From a virus, in the IMG/VR virus record IMGVR_UViG_3300010157_000214, positions 1 through 26,180 of that record: DNA of 26,180 nt; one strand, 5' to 3'. This document shows, in pieces, positions 19,151-26,090 of this stretch (position 1 is its first letter; every line of letters starts with the position of its first letter). The notes under the pieces were generated by a model that was given only the letters and a program-made list of their open reading frames with translations, was not told the DNA's origin and made no database searches. The position numbers were made by a program, and so were the translations under genes.

Positions 19151-19607
19151 TTTTTTCTTCCTTAGTTAATTTACACAATAAAATGAAATGTTCGTACGCT
19201 TTTCGTACTGCTGGATTTAAGTATAGCATCTTTGCTTCATCTTGTAAAGCCTTTATGCCTGCTTCGGCAACATCGTGTGCGCTAGGTCCTTGTAAAGTGC
19301 AGAGTTCATTTCCAAACTCTTTAGACAACTTCCTCCACGCTTTACGTTGCCCTTCTGTAATAGGCGTCTGCCTTGGCCGAAGTTCACTAGACTTGCTAAT
19401 TGCTCTACACATGGCATCTTCTGCAACACGACTGGCCGCAATCAACCCAGCATAGTCGGGATCAATGTTAAACCTACGACTTTGCCCGCCTGGGTAAACC
19501 ATAATCAAATGTGTACCACGAGTAAAACTGTCCATAAAGTCGCTGTTGCACTCAGAGACAGGAACATACTTCCTGCCAATCTTTTCGTAATAAATCTTCT
19601 TAGTCAT
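19140..19607 (-). CDS. Phage protein, unknown function (155 aa)
   Basis: A 155-residue soluble protein. It begins with KIYYEKIGRKYVPVSECNSD, followed by GTHLIMVYPGGQSRRFNID. The rest is mainly helical with a basic Arg/Lys-rich middle (LRPRQTPITEGQRKAWRKL). I do not recognise the family. The ATG is 2 nt after the stop of the 46-residue gene, without an evident ribosome site, and its end overlaps the next gene by 11 nt. This suggests coupled translation through the run from 20967 downwards. Confidence 0.75.
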   Translation of the reverse strand: MTKKIYYEKIGRKYVPVSECNSDFMDSFTRGTHLIMVYPGGQSRRFNIDPDYAGLIAASRVAEDAMCRAISKSSELRPRQTPITEGQRKAWRKLSKEFGNELCTLQGPSAHDVAEAGIKALQDEAKMLYLNPAVRKAYEHFILLCKLTKEEKNAT

Positions 19608-19609
19608 TA

Positions 19610-19750
19610 CTATGTTAAAATATTGTTAATAAAATCTATTGCCATTTGTACAAGTTCAACACTGATATTAAGTTTGGCAGCAATATCCGACACTGTAAAA
19701 TGGCGGTCCATCATTTCACGGACCGCCATAATAACATCTTTGCGTATCAC
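19610..19750 (-). CDS. Small helix-turn-helix-like protein (46 aa, GTG start)
   Basis: A 46-residue protein starting at a GTG that overlaps the stop of the 406-residue gene (GTGA), with AAGG about 8 nt upstream. The text VIMAVREMMDRHFTVSDIAA then KLNISVELVQMAIDFI looks like a helix-turn-helix ('t..diA..l.iS...V..ai..i'), as in many small regulators. No methionine start exists upstream in a better place. A DNA-binding role is possible but unproven. It fills a gap of 139 bases. Confidence 0.68.
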   Translation of the reverse strand: MIRKDVIMAVREMMDRHFTVSDIAAKLNISVELVQMAIDFINNILT

Positions 19751-20967
19751 TTAAACACCTTCAAAATCATAATGTCTGCGTTCATGCGTCCGTTTAGCAA
19801 GGTATCAGTTGCCTTGATAGCAGTAATCCAAGATTCAACTCGTCGTTGCGTATTTTGCAACTTCAAATCTTTCAACTGCTCTGCAGGCTTACGCAGAGTC
19901 TTTTGCATTGATTTCGCTGTGAATTCTGTAATGCTTGTACCTTTAACACTAAGACCTGCACTTGTTTTAGCAATGTACATACCAATCTTGCGTGTCTTGG
20001 AGTTGTACACAATTGCACCTTGTGCGCCAATTAATCCTGCTGCTGGCACTGAAGCCACGCCCAACTTGTCGTCAGTTAATTTGAATTTAATCTTCTTAAC
20101 CAATTCTTCCGCCGGTTTAACTTTAGTAGCACGGGGTTTTTTCATTACCTTAGCTTCTGCTGCAATCTGCTCACAGGCCTGTGCAATGCTTTCGTAAAAC
20201 TCAATCAATTTCTTAACGTTCTTACGGCTTGCAAACTTGTAGCCTTCTTTCAATTGCTCATCAGCATTGCCACTTGACAGTTCTTGCAGTTCGGCCAATC
20301 CGTTAGCAAAGAATCCTTTAATGTATCGGGCCTGTGCTGCCTTTGCACCCTTGCCTCGCAACAGACTAACCATTTTAAACGACTTTGGATCAAATGCCTC
20401 TGGATCCGTGATCCAGCTATCAATAGCTGCATCGATCTCGTCGCTCATTCCAACTGCTTGTTCGCGGATACGATCTTGGATATTCATAACAGGCGCTACA
20501 GACCTAGTGGCCTTAGTTTCTTCAATTACTTCAATATCCCACTTACCTGCTTCAACGGCATTAGCAATTTGCTCTTTTAACCAAGTAGCGGCACTACGGT
20601 TCTCATTGAACCCTTGGAAAGTGTCCGGCATACCTTTAATTAGACATGCAGCAATAGAACCCATAACTAGGTCACAGCGCCAATCTTTAGTTTTCTTAAA
20701 TTCTGCTATTTGATCACGATCGTAACCATTACGACCCATCCAATCAATTACTTTGGGTTTAAGTTCTTTTGCGGAACTTTCCAAACGGTAGTATTTCATT
20801 GCTTCGCGGAACTTAGCAGTATATTCTGAAGGAGACAGCAACTCAGTACCATCCCATTTTGGGCTCAGATCACGCTTGGCGTTTTCACGAATGCTTTGAC
20901 TAGTTACTCGAACTTTTGGAGCCGCTGCGGGTTTGGTCTTAATTTTGATTCCTGCTACTGTTGCCAT
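19747..20967 (-). CDS. Large phage protein, unknown function (406 aa)
   Basis: A 406-residue protein that I cannot assign. The N-terminus is Lys/Ala/Pro-rich (GIKIKTKPAAAPKVRVTS). Residues about 45-75 contain EYTAKFREAMKYYRLESSAK, and about 75-95 VIDWMGRNGYDRDQIAEFKK. The middle is helical, and a basic linker (KKPRATKVKPAEELVKKIKF) leads to a C-terminal domain with GQGAIVYNSKTRKIGMY-like wording. It is headed by a consensus sigma70 promoter and TAGGAG 8 nt before the ATG, so it should be strongly and early expressed. DNA binding or a host-takeover role is conceivable, nothing more. Confidence 0.85.
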   Translation of the reverse strand: MATVAGIKIKTKPAAAPKVRVTSQSIRENAKRDLSPKWDGTELLSPSEYTAKFREAMKYYRLESSAKELKPKVIDWMGRNGYDRDQIAEFKKTKDWRCDLVMGSIAACLIKGMPDTFQGFNENRSAATWLKEQIANAVEAGKWDIEVIEETKATRSVAPVMNIQDRIREQAVGMSDEIDAAIDSWITDPEAFDPKSFKMVSLLRGKGAKAAQARYIKGFFANGLAELQELSSGNADEQLKEGYKFASRKNVKKLIEFYESIAQACEQIAAEAKVMKKPRATKVKPAEELVKKIKFKLTDDKLGVASVPAAGLIGAQGAIVYNSKTRKIGMYIAKTSAGLSVKGTSITEFTAKSMQKTLRKPAEQLKDLKLQNTQRRVESWITAIKATDTLLNGRMNADIMILKVFK

Positions 20968-21001
20968 ATATAACTCCTAGTGTTGCTGCGTTTATGTATT
21001 A

Positions 21002-21030
21002 ATTATACAGCATTTTTGACTCTTTGTCAA
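21002..21030 (-). promoter_or_regulatory. Consensus sigma70 promoter with stop codon in the -35 box
   Basis: TTGACA (21025-21030), a 17-bp spacer and TATAAT (21002-21007) on the minus strand, a perfect consensus match, driving the 406-residue gene with a leader of about 28 nt. The upstream gene's TGA (21027-21029) is inside TTGACA. The -35 region forms a 5-bp inverted repeat, TTGAC-AAAGA-GTCAA, at 21016-21030. Confidence 0.92.
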
Positions 21031-21638
21031 GTGTTGGTTTTACCAATTTCTATGTGATCGCTGTAATCGCCTTCACGGAAGATCCAACCTAATTTCTTTA
21101 GGTCTTCTTTGATATCATCAGTAATCATTCCCTCACCTACAAATGCTTGACCTTCTTTGTAATAAGTTTGTTGCTTTAGAGTCCATCCTTCCCATTCTCC
21201 GGGGTCTAATGGTAGGGGATTTCTTATGCCTGAACAATACCAATCAATGTAATCACCTTCTCCGCGCATGTCTGCTACAATACCACCAGCACTACGCCAA
21301 CTGGCGCTCCATCTTTCGTCTTTGAGTATAGGCCAAACTTCAAATCTTTGGAACTCGTTGTTACACATAGCAGCATAAAGATTTTGAGCATATACACGAC
21401 TTTCACGTACCTTGGCAACCATCCAATCGGCACTGCGCATATCAAACTCCATATTGTTCTCTTGCCATTTGGTATCAGTTAGATTTTCCTCATCCCTAAG
21501 CGCCCAACTGTTGTACATTTCAATCATGGCTTTAACATTTGGATCGTTGAGACTTTTACCTTCCTTAACAACTCGTTTAATATAGTTGTCTCTTTGGAAG
21601 GTATGTCGATCAGGGCTGCTGGAGATTTGAGATGTCAT
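21027..21638 (-). CDS. Phage protein, unknown function (203 aa)
   Basis: A 203-residue soluble, Trp-rich protein with HTFQRDNYIKRVVKEGKSLN, MIEMYNSWALRDEENL and RWSASWRSAGGIVADMRGEG. It ends with DYSDHIEIGK. I chose the ATG at 21638. A GTG at 21671 is also in frame, but it would double the overlap with the zinc-ribbon gene, and neither has a clear ribosome site. Function unknown. Its TGA is embedded in the -35 box of the next promoter. Confidence 0.75.
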   Translation of the reverse strand: MTSQISSSPDRHTFQRDNYIKRVVKEGKSLNDPNVKAMIEMYNSWALRDEENLTDTKWQENNMEFDMRSADWMVAKVRESRVYAQNLYAAMCNNEFQRFEVWPILKDERWSASWRSAGGIVADMRGEGDYIDWYCSGIRNPLPLDPGEWEGWTLKQQTYYKEGQAFVGEGMITDDIKEDLKKLGWIFREGDYSDHIEIGKTNT

Positions 21639-21795
21639 TTGGAGTTGCAGGTCTACGAGTACAAAATTCACAGTATTGATCTGTACAAATATCTTCTAAC
21701 CATCTGTTGCATTTCTCACAGTAATAAGCATCATATCCATTTGAGTATGATTTCTTAGTACCGCAAATTTTGCAGTTGTATTCGTTTATGTCCAC
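21610..21795 (-). CDS. Small zinc-ribbon-like protein (61 aa)
   Basis: A 61-residue Cys-rich protein: C8-x2-C11, C26-x2-C29, then C37 and C42-x2-C45. The first two pairs (NCKICGTKK and YYCEKCNRW) fit a zinc ribbon, and the last three Cys could hold a second metal. The GTG start at 21795 lies inside the end of the 282-residue gene (overlap 10 nt). Its end overlaps the downstream gene by 29 nt. Small phage zinc ribbons often regulate or bind nucleic acid, but function here is unknown. Confidence 0.7.
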   Translation of the reverse strand: MDINEYNCKICGTKKSYSNGYDAYYCEKCNRWLEDICTDQYCEFCTRRPATPNDISNLQQP

Positions 21796-22634
21796 AATGC
21801 GTCTCTTATTTTGATCAAACGGATCATCATTGCAGTATCTTCTTCGTCATATTCGCGTTCAATTTTTGAAGATAGATCAAGTACCAGGCGGCTTTCTTCT
21901 CTTTCTTCGTCAGTACGGTCGCTTAGGCTGCTCATAAATCCCTTTCCAGGATTAGCTAGTCTACGACGTTCACACAATTCACTCCATCCGCTTGCATCCA
22001 TTGCATCTGGACGATTTGGATATACAGTGGTCCACCATACATAAAGTTCTTTAAGTTCCTTGGCACGTTCTGCTTGTGGAGTAGGTTGATTATAGAGTGG
22101 ATTTTCTTTGTCAAACCAATCTTCGTCAAACTTCAAAGTCATTGCCCAATCAAGGTGATCCAACCCTGCTTGTGGACTGCGCCAAGTTCTCCAACGGAAC
22201 CAACCACTTGCCCAGAATGGAGGATTGTATTTTGCACGGGCTTCTTTGTCACCCCAGGCAATATGATGCCACGCTGATTCTATCTCAACAAAATCAACCA
22301 GCTCATTGAATAGGCAAGGCAAAAAGCGGTTCCCCACGTCGCACCATTCACCCGGCTTAATATTCCGGGGATGAGCGGTAAGACCATGAGTGCGACTAAC
22401 CCAACGGTTGTTAACGTAGTACTTGATATCATAAAGTTTCCTTATAGGCCATGTTACAAAGTCCTGGAGATGACTAAGTCCTTCTTCTGCCAACCAGTAG
22501 CGGAAGTTGTGCTTCATTTGGGCCGCAGTGGTCCAGTCGTCCCATTCTTCACTTGTACCTGCGCCAAGTTTTTTGGTTCCGCGAACCCAGTCTGCAAACG
22601 GAGTACAACTCCAGTAGTTTGAGTGTTGTGCCAT
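21786..22634 (-). CDS. Conserved-looking Trp-rich phage protein (282 aa)
   Basis: A 282-residue soluble protein, rich in Trp, Arg and acidic residues. Blocks include YWSCTPFADWVRGTKK, AEEGLSHLQDFVTWPIRKLY, RTHGLTAHPRNIKPGEW, RFLPCLFNELVDFVEIESAW and a C-terminal helix EDTAMMIRLIKIRDALW. The style is that of a conserved phage family without known function. AAGGA lies 8 nt before the ATG. A weaker sigma70-like promoter (22661-22689) could start transcription in the end of the upstream gene. Confidence 0.82.
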   Translation of the reverse strand: MAQHSNYWSCTPFADWVRGTKKLGAGTSEEWDDWTTAAQMKHNFRYWLAEEGLSHLQDFVTWPIRKLYDIKYYVNNRWVSRTHGLTAHPRNIKPGEWCDVGNRFLPCLFNELVDFVEIESAWHHIAWGDKEARAKYNPPFWASGWFRWRTWRSPQAGLDHLDWAMTLKFDEDWFDKENPLYNQPTPQAERAKELKELYVWWTTVYPNRPDAMDASGWSELCERRRLANPGKGFMSSLSDRTDEEREESRLVLDLSSKIEREYDEEDTAMMIRLIKIRDALWT

Positions 22635-22635
22635 A

Positions 22636-22872
22636 TTATTTCCTTGTTTGTTCTACACTTAGTATAGCAGCTTTTACTTCTTTGAGCAAGGCCTCGTCAT
22701 CCCAAAGCAGTTCTGTTCGACCATCTGAAAATGTAGTAACAGTTAGGTGACTGCCCTTTACTACACCACTTGGATCAATTAGCTCTGCTGCTCGCTTTTC
22801 GATCTTGGCCTTGCGCTTAACAGGAAGTTTTTCAATAACTTCGGTTAGAGTTTTTGTTTTCTTAGTTACCAT
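22636..22872 (-). CDS. Small phage protein, unknown function (78 aa)
   Basis: A 78-residue protein with a very basic first third (VTKKTKTLTEVIEKLPVKRK) and a beta-strand-like middle (GSHLTVTTFSDGRTELLWDD). It ends with a short helix. It abuts the neighbours on both sides (4 nt and 1 nt gaps). Not recognised. The basic start hints at nucleic-acid contact only. Confidence 0.72.
   Translation of the reverse strand: MVTKKTKTLTEVIEKLPVKRKAKIEKRAAELIDPSGVVKGSHLTVTTFSDGRTELLWDDEALLKEVKAAILSVEQTRK
22661..22689 (-). promoter_or_regulatory. Possible sigma70 promoter inside the end of the 78-residue gene
   Basis: TTGCTC (22684-22689), a 17-bp spacer and TATACT (22661-22666) precede the 282-residue gene by 26 nt. 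The -10 box has 5 of 6 consensus bases, the -35 box only 3 of 6. Spacing and position favour it, but it is weaker than the others. Confidence 0.4.
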
Positions 22873-22876
22873 AATA

Positions 22877-23242
22877 TTACTTCTTTAGAAACGGTGCCAG
22901 TTCAGGTGCCTTCCAACCTAGCGGCTTGAGCACCTTACCATCTTCACGCTTGCGAACCATGCCAGTTTCTGAATCCACTTTGGCAAAGTTAGTACTCATA
23001 ACTTCTTTCCAAGCACCTTCGGCATCCCACCCGGCACTATGGATAGCACCAATAGTAACCACAAGGATATCAATAAGTGCATCTAATTGTTCTACGCGAT
23101 CTTCCGACAGTGTCGCCTCTAACAATTCCTGATGTTCTTCATCAATAAGTTTAACATACATTGTGTATTGTTTTTCGTTAAACGTATCCACACTTTGACC
23201 GCAAGCAGTCATAAACTTCTCTTGATCGCGAAATGGATTCAT
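22877..23242 (-). CDS. MazG/HisE-type NTP pyrophosphohydrolase
   Basis: A 121-residue all-alpha pyrophosphohydrolase of the MazG/HisE superfamily. The metal-binding region appears as VKLIDEEHQELLEA (about 30-43) and EQLDALIDILVVTIGAIHSA (51-70). The C-terminal text STNFAKVDSETGMVRKREDG is typical of HisE-like phage members. Such enzymes hydrolyse nucleoside triphosphates, possibly to remove modified nucleotides or shape the nucleotide pool. It is distinct from the shorter MazG-like protein at 15185-15457. It starts one base after the upstream stop with no obvious ribosome site. Confidence 0.85.
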   Translation of the reverse strand: MNPFRDQEKFMTACGQSVDTFNEKQYTMYVKLIDEEHQELLEATLSEDRVEQLDALIDILVVTIGAIHSAGWDAEGAWKEVMSTNFAKVDSETGMVRKREDGKVLKPLGWKAPELAPFLKK

Positions 23243-23243
23243 A

Positions 23244-23426
23244 TTAGTCTACAATCATTAATTGTTTTTCGTTATAGATATGCAATGCACCTGCAATTTC
23301 AGCTACAGTACATTCCACTACTACTCTGCGTTCTCCTGATAGTGTATCAAATACACTTACTACGACACCGGGCCATTTATAACCGCTAGTCTTTTCTACC
23401 TTATCACCTACTGCAAGTAATGCCAT
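23244..23426 (-). CDS. Small KOW/SH3-like protein (60 aa)
   Basis: A 60-residue beta-rich protein. The text LLAVGDKVEKTSGYKWPGVV with VSVFDTLSGERRVVVECTV looks like a small SH3-type barrel ('GD.V.....y...G.V..v....g...y.Ve'). AGGA lies 8 nt upstream of the ATG. Such proteins recur in phages and proteobacteria without assigned function. Confidence 0.72.
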   Translation of the reverse strand: MALLAVGDKVEKTSGYKWPGVVVSVFDTLSGERRVVVECTVAEIAGALHIYNEKQLMIVD

Positions 23427-23427
23427 T

Positions 23428-23760
23428 TTATTTTTCCTCTAGTTCTTTTATCACTGTTGTGATTGTGTTAGCAACATTTAATGCTGCTTTTTTATTTAAG
23501 ATCAATGTATGTTGATCTTCTCTATAACCTTTGACCAAAATATCCCATGCTGCTCGAAAACGATTAAACCCCTTCTTCCAAAATGGAGTAGTAGTGTTTA
23601 CATAGAAGCTGATCATAACATCTTGGCAATCTTTATCACCGTCCAGTTCAATCCACATATGAACTTGGTGATCGCCATCGTGACAATCGCAAGCAATTGT
23701 ATATGCCTTACTATTGCCGTAATCACTATCTAACATAATGCCCTGTGCCGGAGTTTGCAT
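23428..23760 (-). CDS. Phage protein, unknown function (110 aa)
   Basis: A 110-residue protein with CDCHDGDHQVHMWIELDGDK (about residues 24-43), a Cys/His-rich beta region that could bind metal, and a C-terminal helix (AALNVANTITTVIKELE). The GGGG before the ATG at 23760 is a good ribosome site; a Met at residue 9 is an alternative start. No function known. The gaps to both neighbours are one base. Confidence 0.75.
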   Translation of the reverse strand: MQTPAQGIMLDSDYGNSKAYTIACDCHDGDHQVHMWIELDGDKDCQDVMISFYVNTTTPFWKKGFNRFRAAWDILVKGYREDQHTLILNKKAALNVANTITTVIKELEEK

Positions 23761-23761
23761 G

Positions 23762-23998
23762 TTATCCCCTACTTGTTTTAGATTTATTTACTGTTGGACC
23801 ATCACTGACAAAATCAATTCCGGCCATTCTGCCTTCATACATTTTACCATTCCATGTCATTGGTAATTTTACACTTTTATTTAAAACAACTGTTAGATGT
23901 TTTTGTTCCATAAAATCAAATACTACTGCATCAACTACCTTACTGGTATTAGTTGCTTGTTTGATTTTGCATGTCTCGCTAAATCTAGTTACTTCCAT
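23762..23998 (-). CDS. Small phage protein, unknown function (78 aa)
   Basis: A 78-residue beta-rich protein, with DAVVFDFMEQKHLTVVLNKS and KLPMTWNGKMYEGRMAGIDF as its core and a basic Ser/Thr-rich tail. Not recognised. It overlaps the 106-residue gene upstream by 14 nt and ends one base before the next start, so it belongs to the same polycistronic block. Confidence 0.72.
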   Translation of the reverse strand: MEVTRFSETCKIKQATNTSKVVDAVVFDFMEQKHLTVVLNKSVKLPMTWNGKMYEGRMAGIDFVSDGPTVNKSKTSRG

Positions 23999-24305
23999 TA
24001 TTTTCTATTGGTCCAAATCTTAAATAATATTCACTTAGTTTCTTCATCTCTAACTCTGCTACTATAGCATATTCATGACCGTAACCATACATATCATGAT
24101 GCCTATGCCATTCGGGTTGACCAATAGCATGTTTCATTACAAACTGTCCAGGTTCACTCTTTTCCCAGTTGTAAATAGGTTCAGCAGCATATAGGTCAGG
24201 ATCCTCAACATCTCCTAATCTAAAGCGATGAACAACAACCTTGTGAATTTCTTCAACAACCATCTGTCCATCTTTTTCAAACTGTTGCCATCTACTTATT
24301 GCCAT
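23985..24305 (-). CDS. Phage protein, unknown function (106 aa)
   Basis: A 106-residue acidic protein. It opens MAISRWQQFEKDGQMVVEEI, has HRFRLGDVEDPDLYAAEPIY, then a His-rich stretch (QPEWHRHHDMYGYGHEYA), and ends with ELEMKKLSEYYLRFGP. The His cluster could bind metal. It overlaps both neighbours (10 nt upstream, 14 nt downstream). Function unknown. Confidence 0.72.
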   Translation of the reverse strand: MAISRWQQFEKDGQMVVEEIHKVVVHRFRLGDVEDPDLYAAEPIYNWEKSEPGQFVMKHAIGQPEWHRHHDMYGYGHEYAIVAELEMKKLSEYYLRFGPIENNGSN

Positions 24306-24634
24306 CTTAGATAATACAATGTAATAAACTTTTCAGCATCATGCTTACTTTTAAAAAGCCATTGGGTACGATCCCATTGAATAACATCAGACCAGTTATC
24401 AAGTTGATCTTCACACCATGTACATCGTACATATAACTCTGCACCACTTTTGGATGTACCGTAATTAATACCATCCGGCCATTGTTCTTCAATCATCAGT
24501 TCCCACGGATGAATAGTACTTGGGCCTTGAGTTAACACGGGAACAAACTTTGGACCTTGTTCCATTGCAGCCTTATATGTATCGTATGCTGGTTCAATTG
24601 CAAGTAACACTTGATGCCACGGGTCAGTGGTCAT
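24296..24634 (-). CDS. Phage protein, unknown function (112 aa)
   Basis: A 112-residue protein with STIHPWELMIEEQWPDGINY and, near the end, WDRTQWLFKSKHDAEKFITL. It resembles its neighbour at 23985 in size and in ending with an aromatic YYLRW motif (YYLRF there), so the two could be distant relatives. Its start overlaps the upstream stop by 4 nt. Not recognised. Confidence 0.72.
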   Translation of the reverse strand: MTTDPWHQVLLAIEPAYDTYKAAMEQGPKFVPVLTQGPSTIHPWELMIEEQWPDGINYGTSKSGAELYVRCTWCEDQLDNWSDVIQWDRTQWLFKSKHDAEKFITLYYLRWQ

Positions 24635-25116
24635 GCTTTCTTTTTCTTATAATATTGCCGTTTTCGTGGCGCTGCCTTAGTAACCAGTGGACCGTGTTCT
24701 CCATCCTTCTGAGATTGCTCAAGGGCAGCATGAATCTCATCTGCACTTGGATCATCTTCAGCCATGTGTTCTTCAAACCTATCCAACTCTGCTTCTAATT
24801 CTTCATCATCAGTTGAAATAAATGCCATGCCGGTCCTGGACAACATCTTGTGAGCAGCATCTTTATTTTCAAATGCGTCACGCAATGACCCAACGTGTCC
24901 ACCTTTAGTTTGGCTGATAGTATGCCATGTTCGAATCTCAAGCAACATTTCTATTTCATTTGGAATACCAATAACATAATGTGGCTCGTTGTTAAACCCT
25001 TTATAGGTAATAACAAATGATTGAATCACTGTTCCCTGTGTGGATTTTTCGTTACCTTGAGAAATACCATAAATCCAAACGGTATCACCAACATTATATT
25101 TTTTCTTAACTGTCAT
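24631..25116 (-). CDS. Phage protein with SH3/KOW-like start and acidic-basic tail (161 aa)
   Basis: A 161-residue protein. The first 60 residues (KKKYNVGDTVWIYGISQGNE, then GTVIQSF) resemble a small SH3/KOW-type barrel. The middle has KMLSRTGMAFISTDDEELEA, a strongly acidic helix (ELDRFEEHMAEDDPSADEI), and the tail is basic (APRKRQYYKKKK). The charge pattern suggests binding to nucleic acid or a protein partner. It is followed by an ATGA overlap into the 112-residue gene. Function unknown. Confidence 0.75.
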   Translation of the reverse strand: MTVKKKYNVGDTVWIYGISQGNEKSTQGTVIQSFVITYKGFNNEPHYVIGIPNEIEMLLEIRTWHTISQTKGGHVGSLRDAFENKDAAHKMLSRTGMAFISTDDEELEAELDRFEEHMAEDDPSADEIHAALEQSQKDGEHGPLVTKAAPRKRQYYKKKKA

Positions 25117-25122
25117 AGTTTA

Positions 25123-25284
25123 TCAAGCGGCTGCTTGCTCTTTAGTTTTAACATCGAGAAGATCTTTAACGAATTTGATAGCCTTGCGGTCAGTATCATA
25201 AACATATTCTTGATCTTCGTCTTCGTTGCGCAAAGTAACAATAACACCGTTTTTAACTTTGCGGATTTCAATAGATTCAAACAT
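25123..25284 (-). CDS. Small charged phage protein (53 aa)
   Basis: A 53-residue protein: MFESIEIRKVKNGVIVTLRN, an acidic EDEDQEYVYD, then AIKFVKDLLDVKTKEQAAA. It reads as a beta hairpin plus helix. AAAGGA lies 5 nt before the ATG at 25284. The frame fills the gap between the glycosyltransferase and the 161-residue gene. Unknown function. Confidence 0.75.
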   Translation of the reverse strand: MFESIEIRKVKNGVIVTLRNEDEDQEYVYDTDRKAIKFVKDLLDVKTKEQAAA

Positions 25285-25298
25285 AGGAATCCTTTCTT

Positions 25299-26030
25299 TT
25301 ATTTTGGTACTGACAAGTTGTAATTAAAGTGGAAAATACCAATGTGTGCAATTTCTCTGCTTAGTTCTTGATCACACCAAAGTTCATATCCTGCTTTCTG
25401 TGCTTGTTGACAGAAGAAAATGTCTTCACCAATTTCAAGATTCAAGTGAGGAATATATTCTTGCAAGTAATGTGGTTGTGGAATCTTTTCATAAACTTCA
25501 CGTTTACACAAAACCATACCATGTGGTAGTACATCAATCAATTCCATTGCTGGGCTATTGTCAGTAGTTTGAAACTCTGTGAATGTACCAGCACTTCCAC
25601 TCATACCTGTAAAGTTAGGATTTGAGAAACGACGTCGACGATAGTTAGCACCTACAATTGGCTTATCACGATTCAACATTCGCAATGGAGCATCAATCGG
25701 GAATTTCATATCACTATCAACCCACCAGATATAATCAAAGTCTGATTTCATAAAGATGTCAACTAGATTACGACGAGCAATAGTAATAACACTACCAATG
25801 TTAAATGCACAGTTGATCTTAATGCCATTAGCAACAAGATTAGCACAGGCCATAGCAAGATGCTGTGCAAATTCTGCATTAACCATTTCCATTGCTGGAA
25901 CTGCAACCATAATGCTTGGACGTTGTCCTGCAGGGCGTGGAGTAGGTTGTCCAGTCATTGCTCGTTGCATATTAGTTGCTGCATTAGCAACTGGTGTGCG
26001 GCTTGGAATATTCAGTTTACCTTTTTTCAT
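25299..26030 (-). CDS. GT-A-like glycosyltransferase family protein
   Basis: A 243-residue protein with the GT-A glycosyltransferase layout. It has a Rossmann-like start after a basic linker (PSIMVAVPAMEM, 38-49), RRNLVDIFMKS, and the metal-binding DxD as D105-S-D107 in YIWWVDSDMKFP. VGANYRRR, a second acidic pair in GEDIFF (201-206) and a late His (AHIGIF) follow. Sugar donor and acceptor are unknown. Phages use such enzymes for DNA, capsid or host-surface modification. It lies behind AAGG 9 nt before the ATG and is about 10 kb from the other sugar genes on the same strand. Confidence 0.82.
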   Translation of the reverse strand: MKKGKLNIPSRTPVANAATNMQRAMTGQPTPRPAGQRPSIMVAVPAMEMVNAEFAQHLAMACANLVANGIKINCAFNIGSVITIARRNLVDIFMKSDFDYIWWVDSDMKFPIDAPLRMLNRDKPIVGANYRRRRFSNPNFTGMSGSAGTFTEFQTTDNSPAMELIDVLPHGMVLCKREVYEKIPQPHYLQEYIPHLNLEIGEDIFFCQQAQKAGYELWCDQELSREIAHIGIFHFNYNLSVPK

Positions 26031-26090
26031 TTTTTTCCTTATATGTTATTAGGTGTTATCGGGGTGCAAACTCTTGTTAATGGATTTGAC

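Noticed and set aside
22095-22120. TTGACA and TATAAT on the minus strand inside the 282-residue gene
   Set aside because: The spacer is only 14 bp and the site codes for FDKENPLYN, so it is most likely coincidence.
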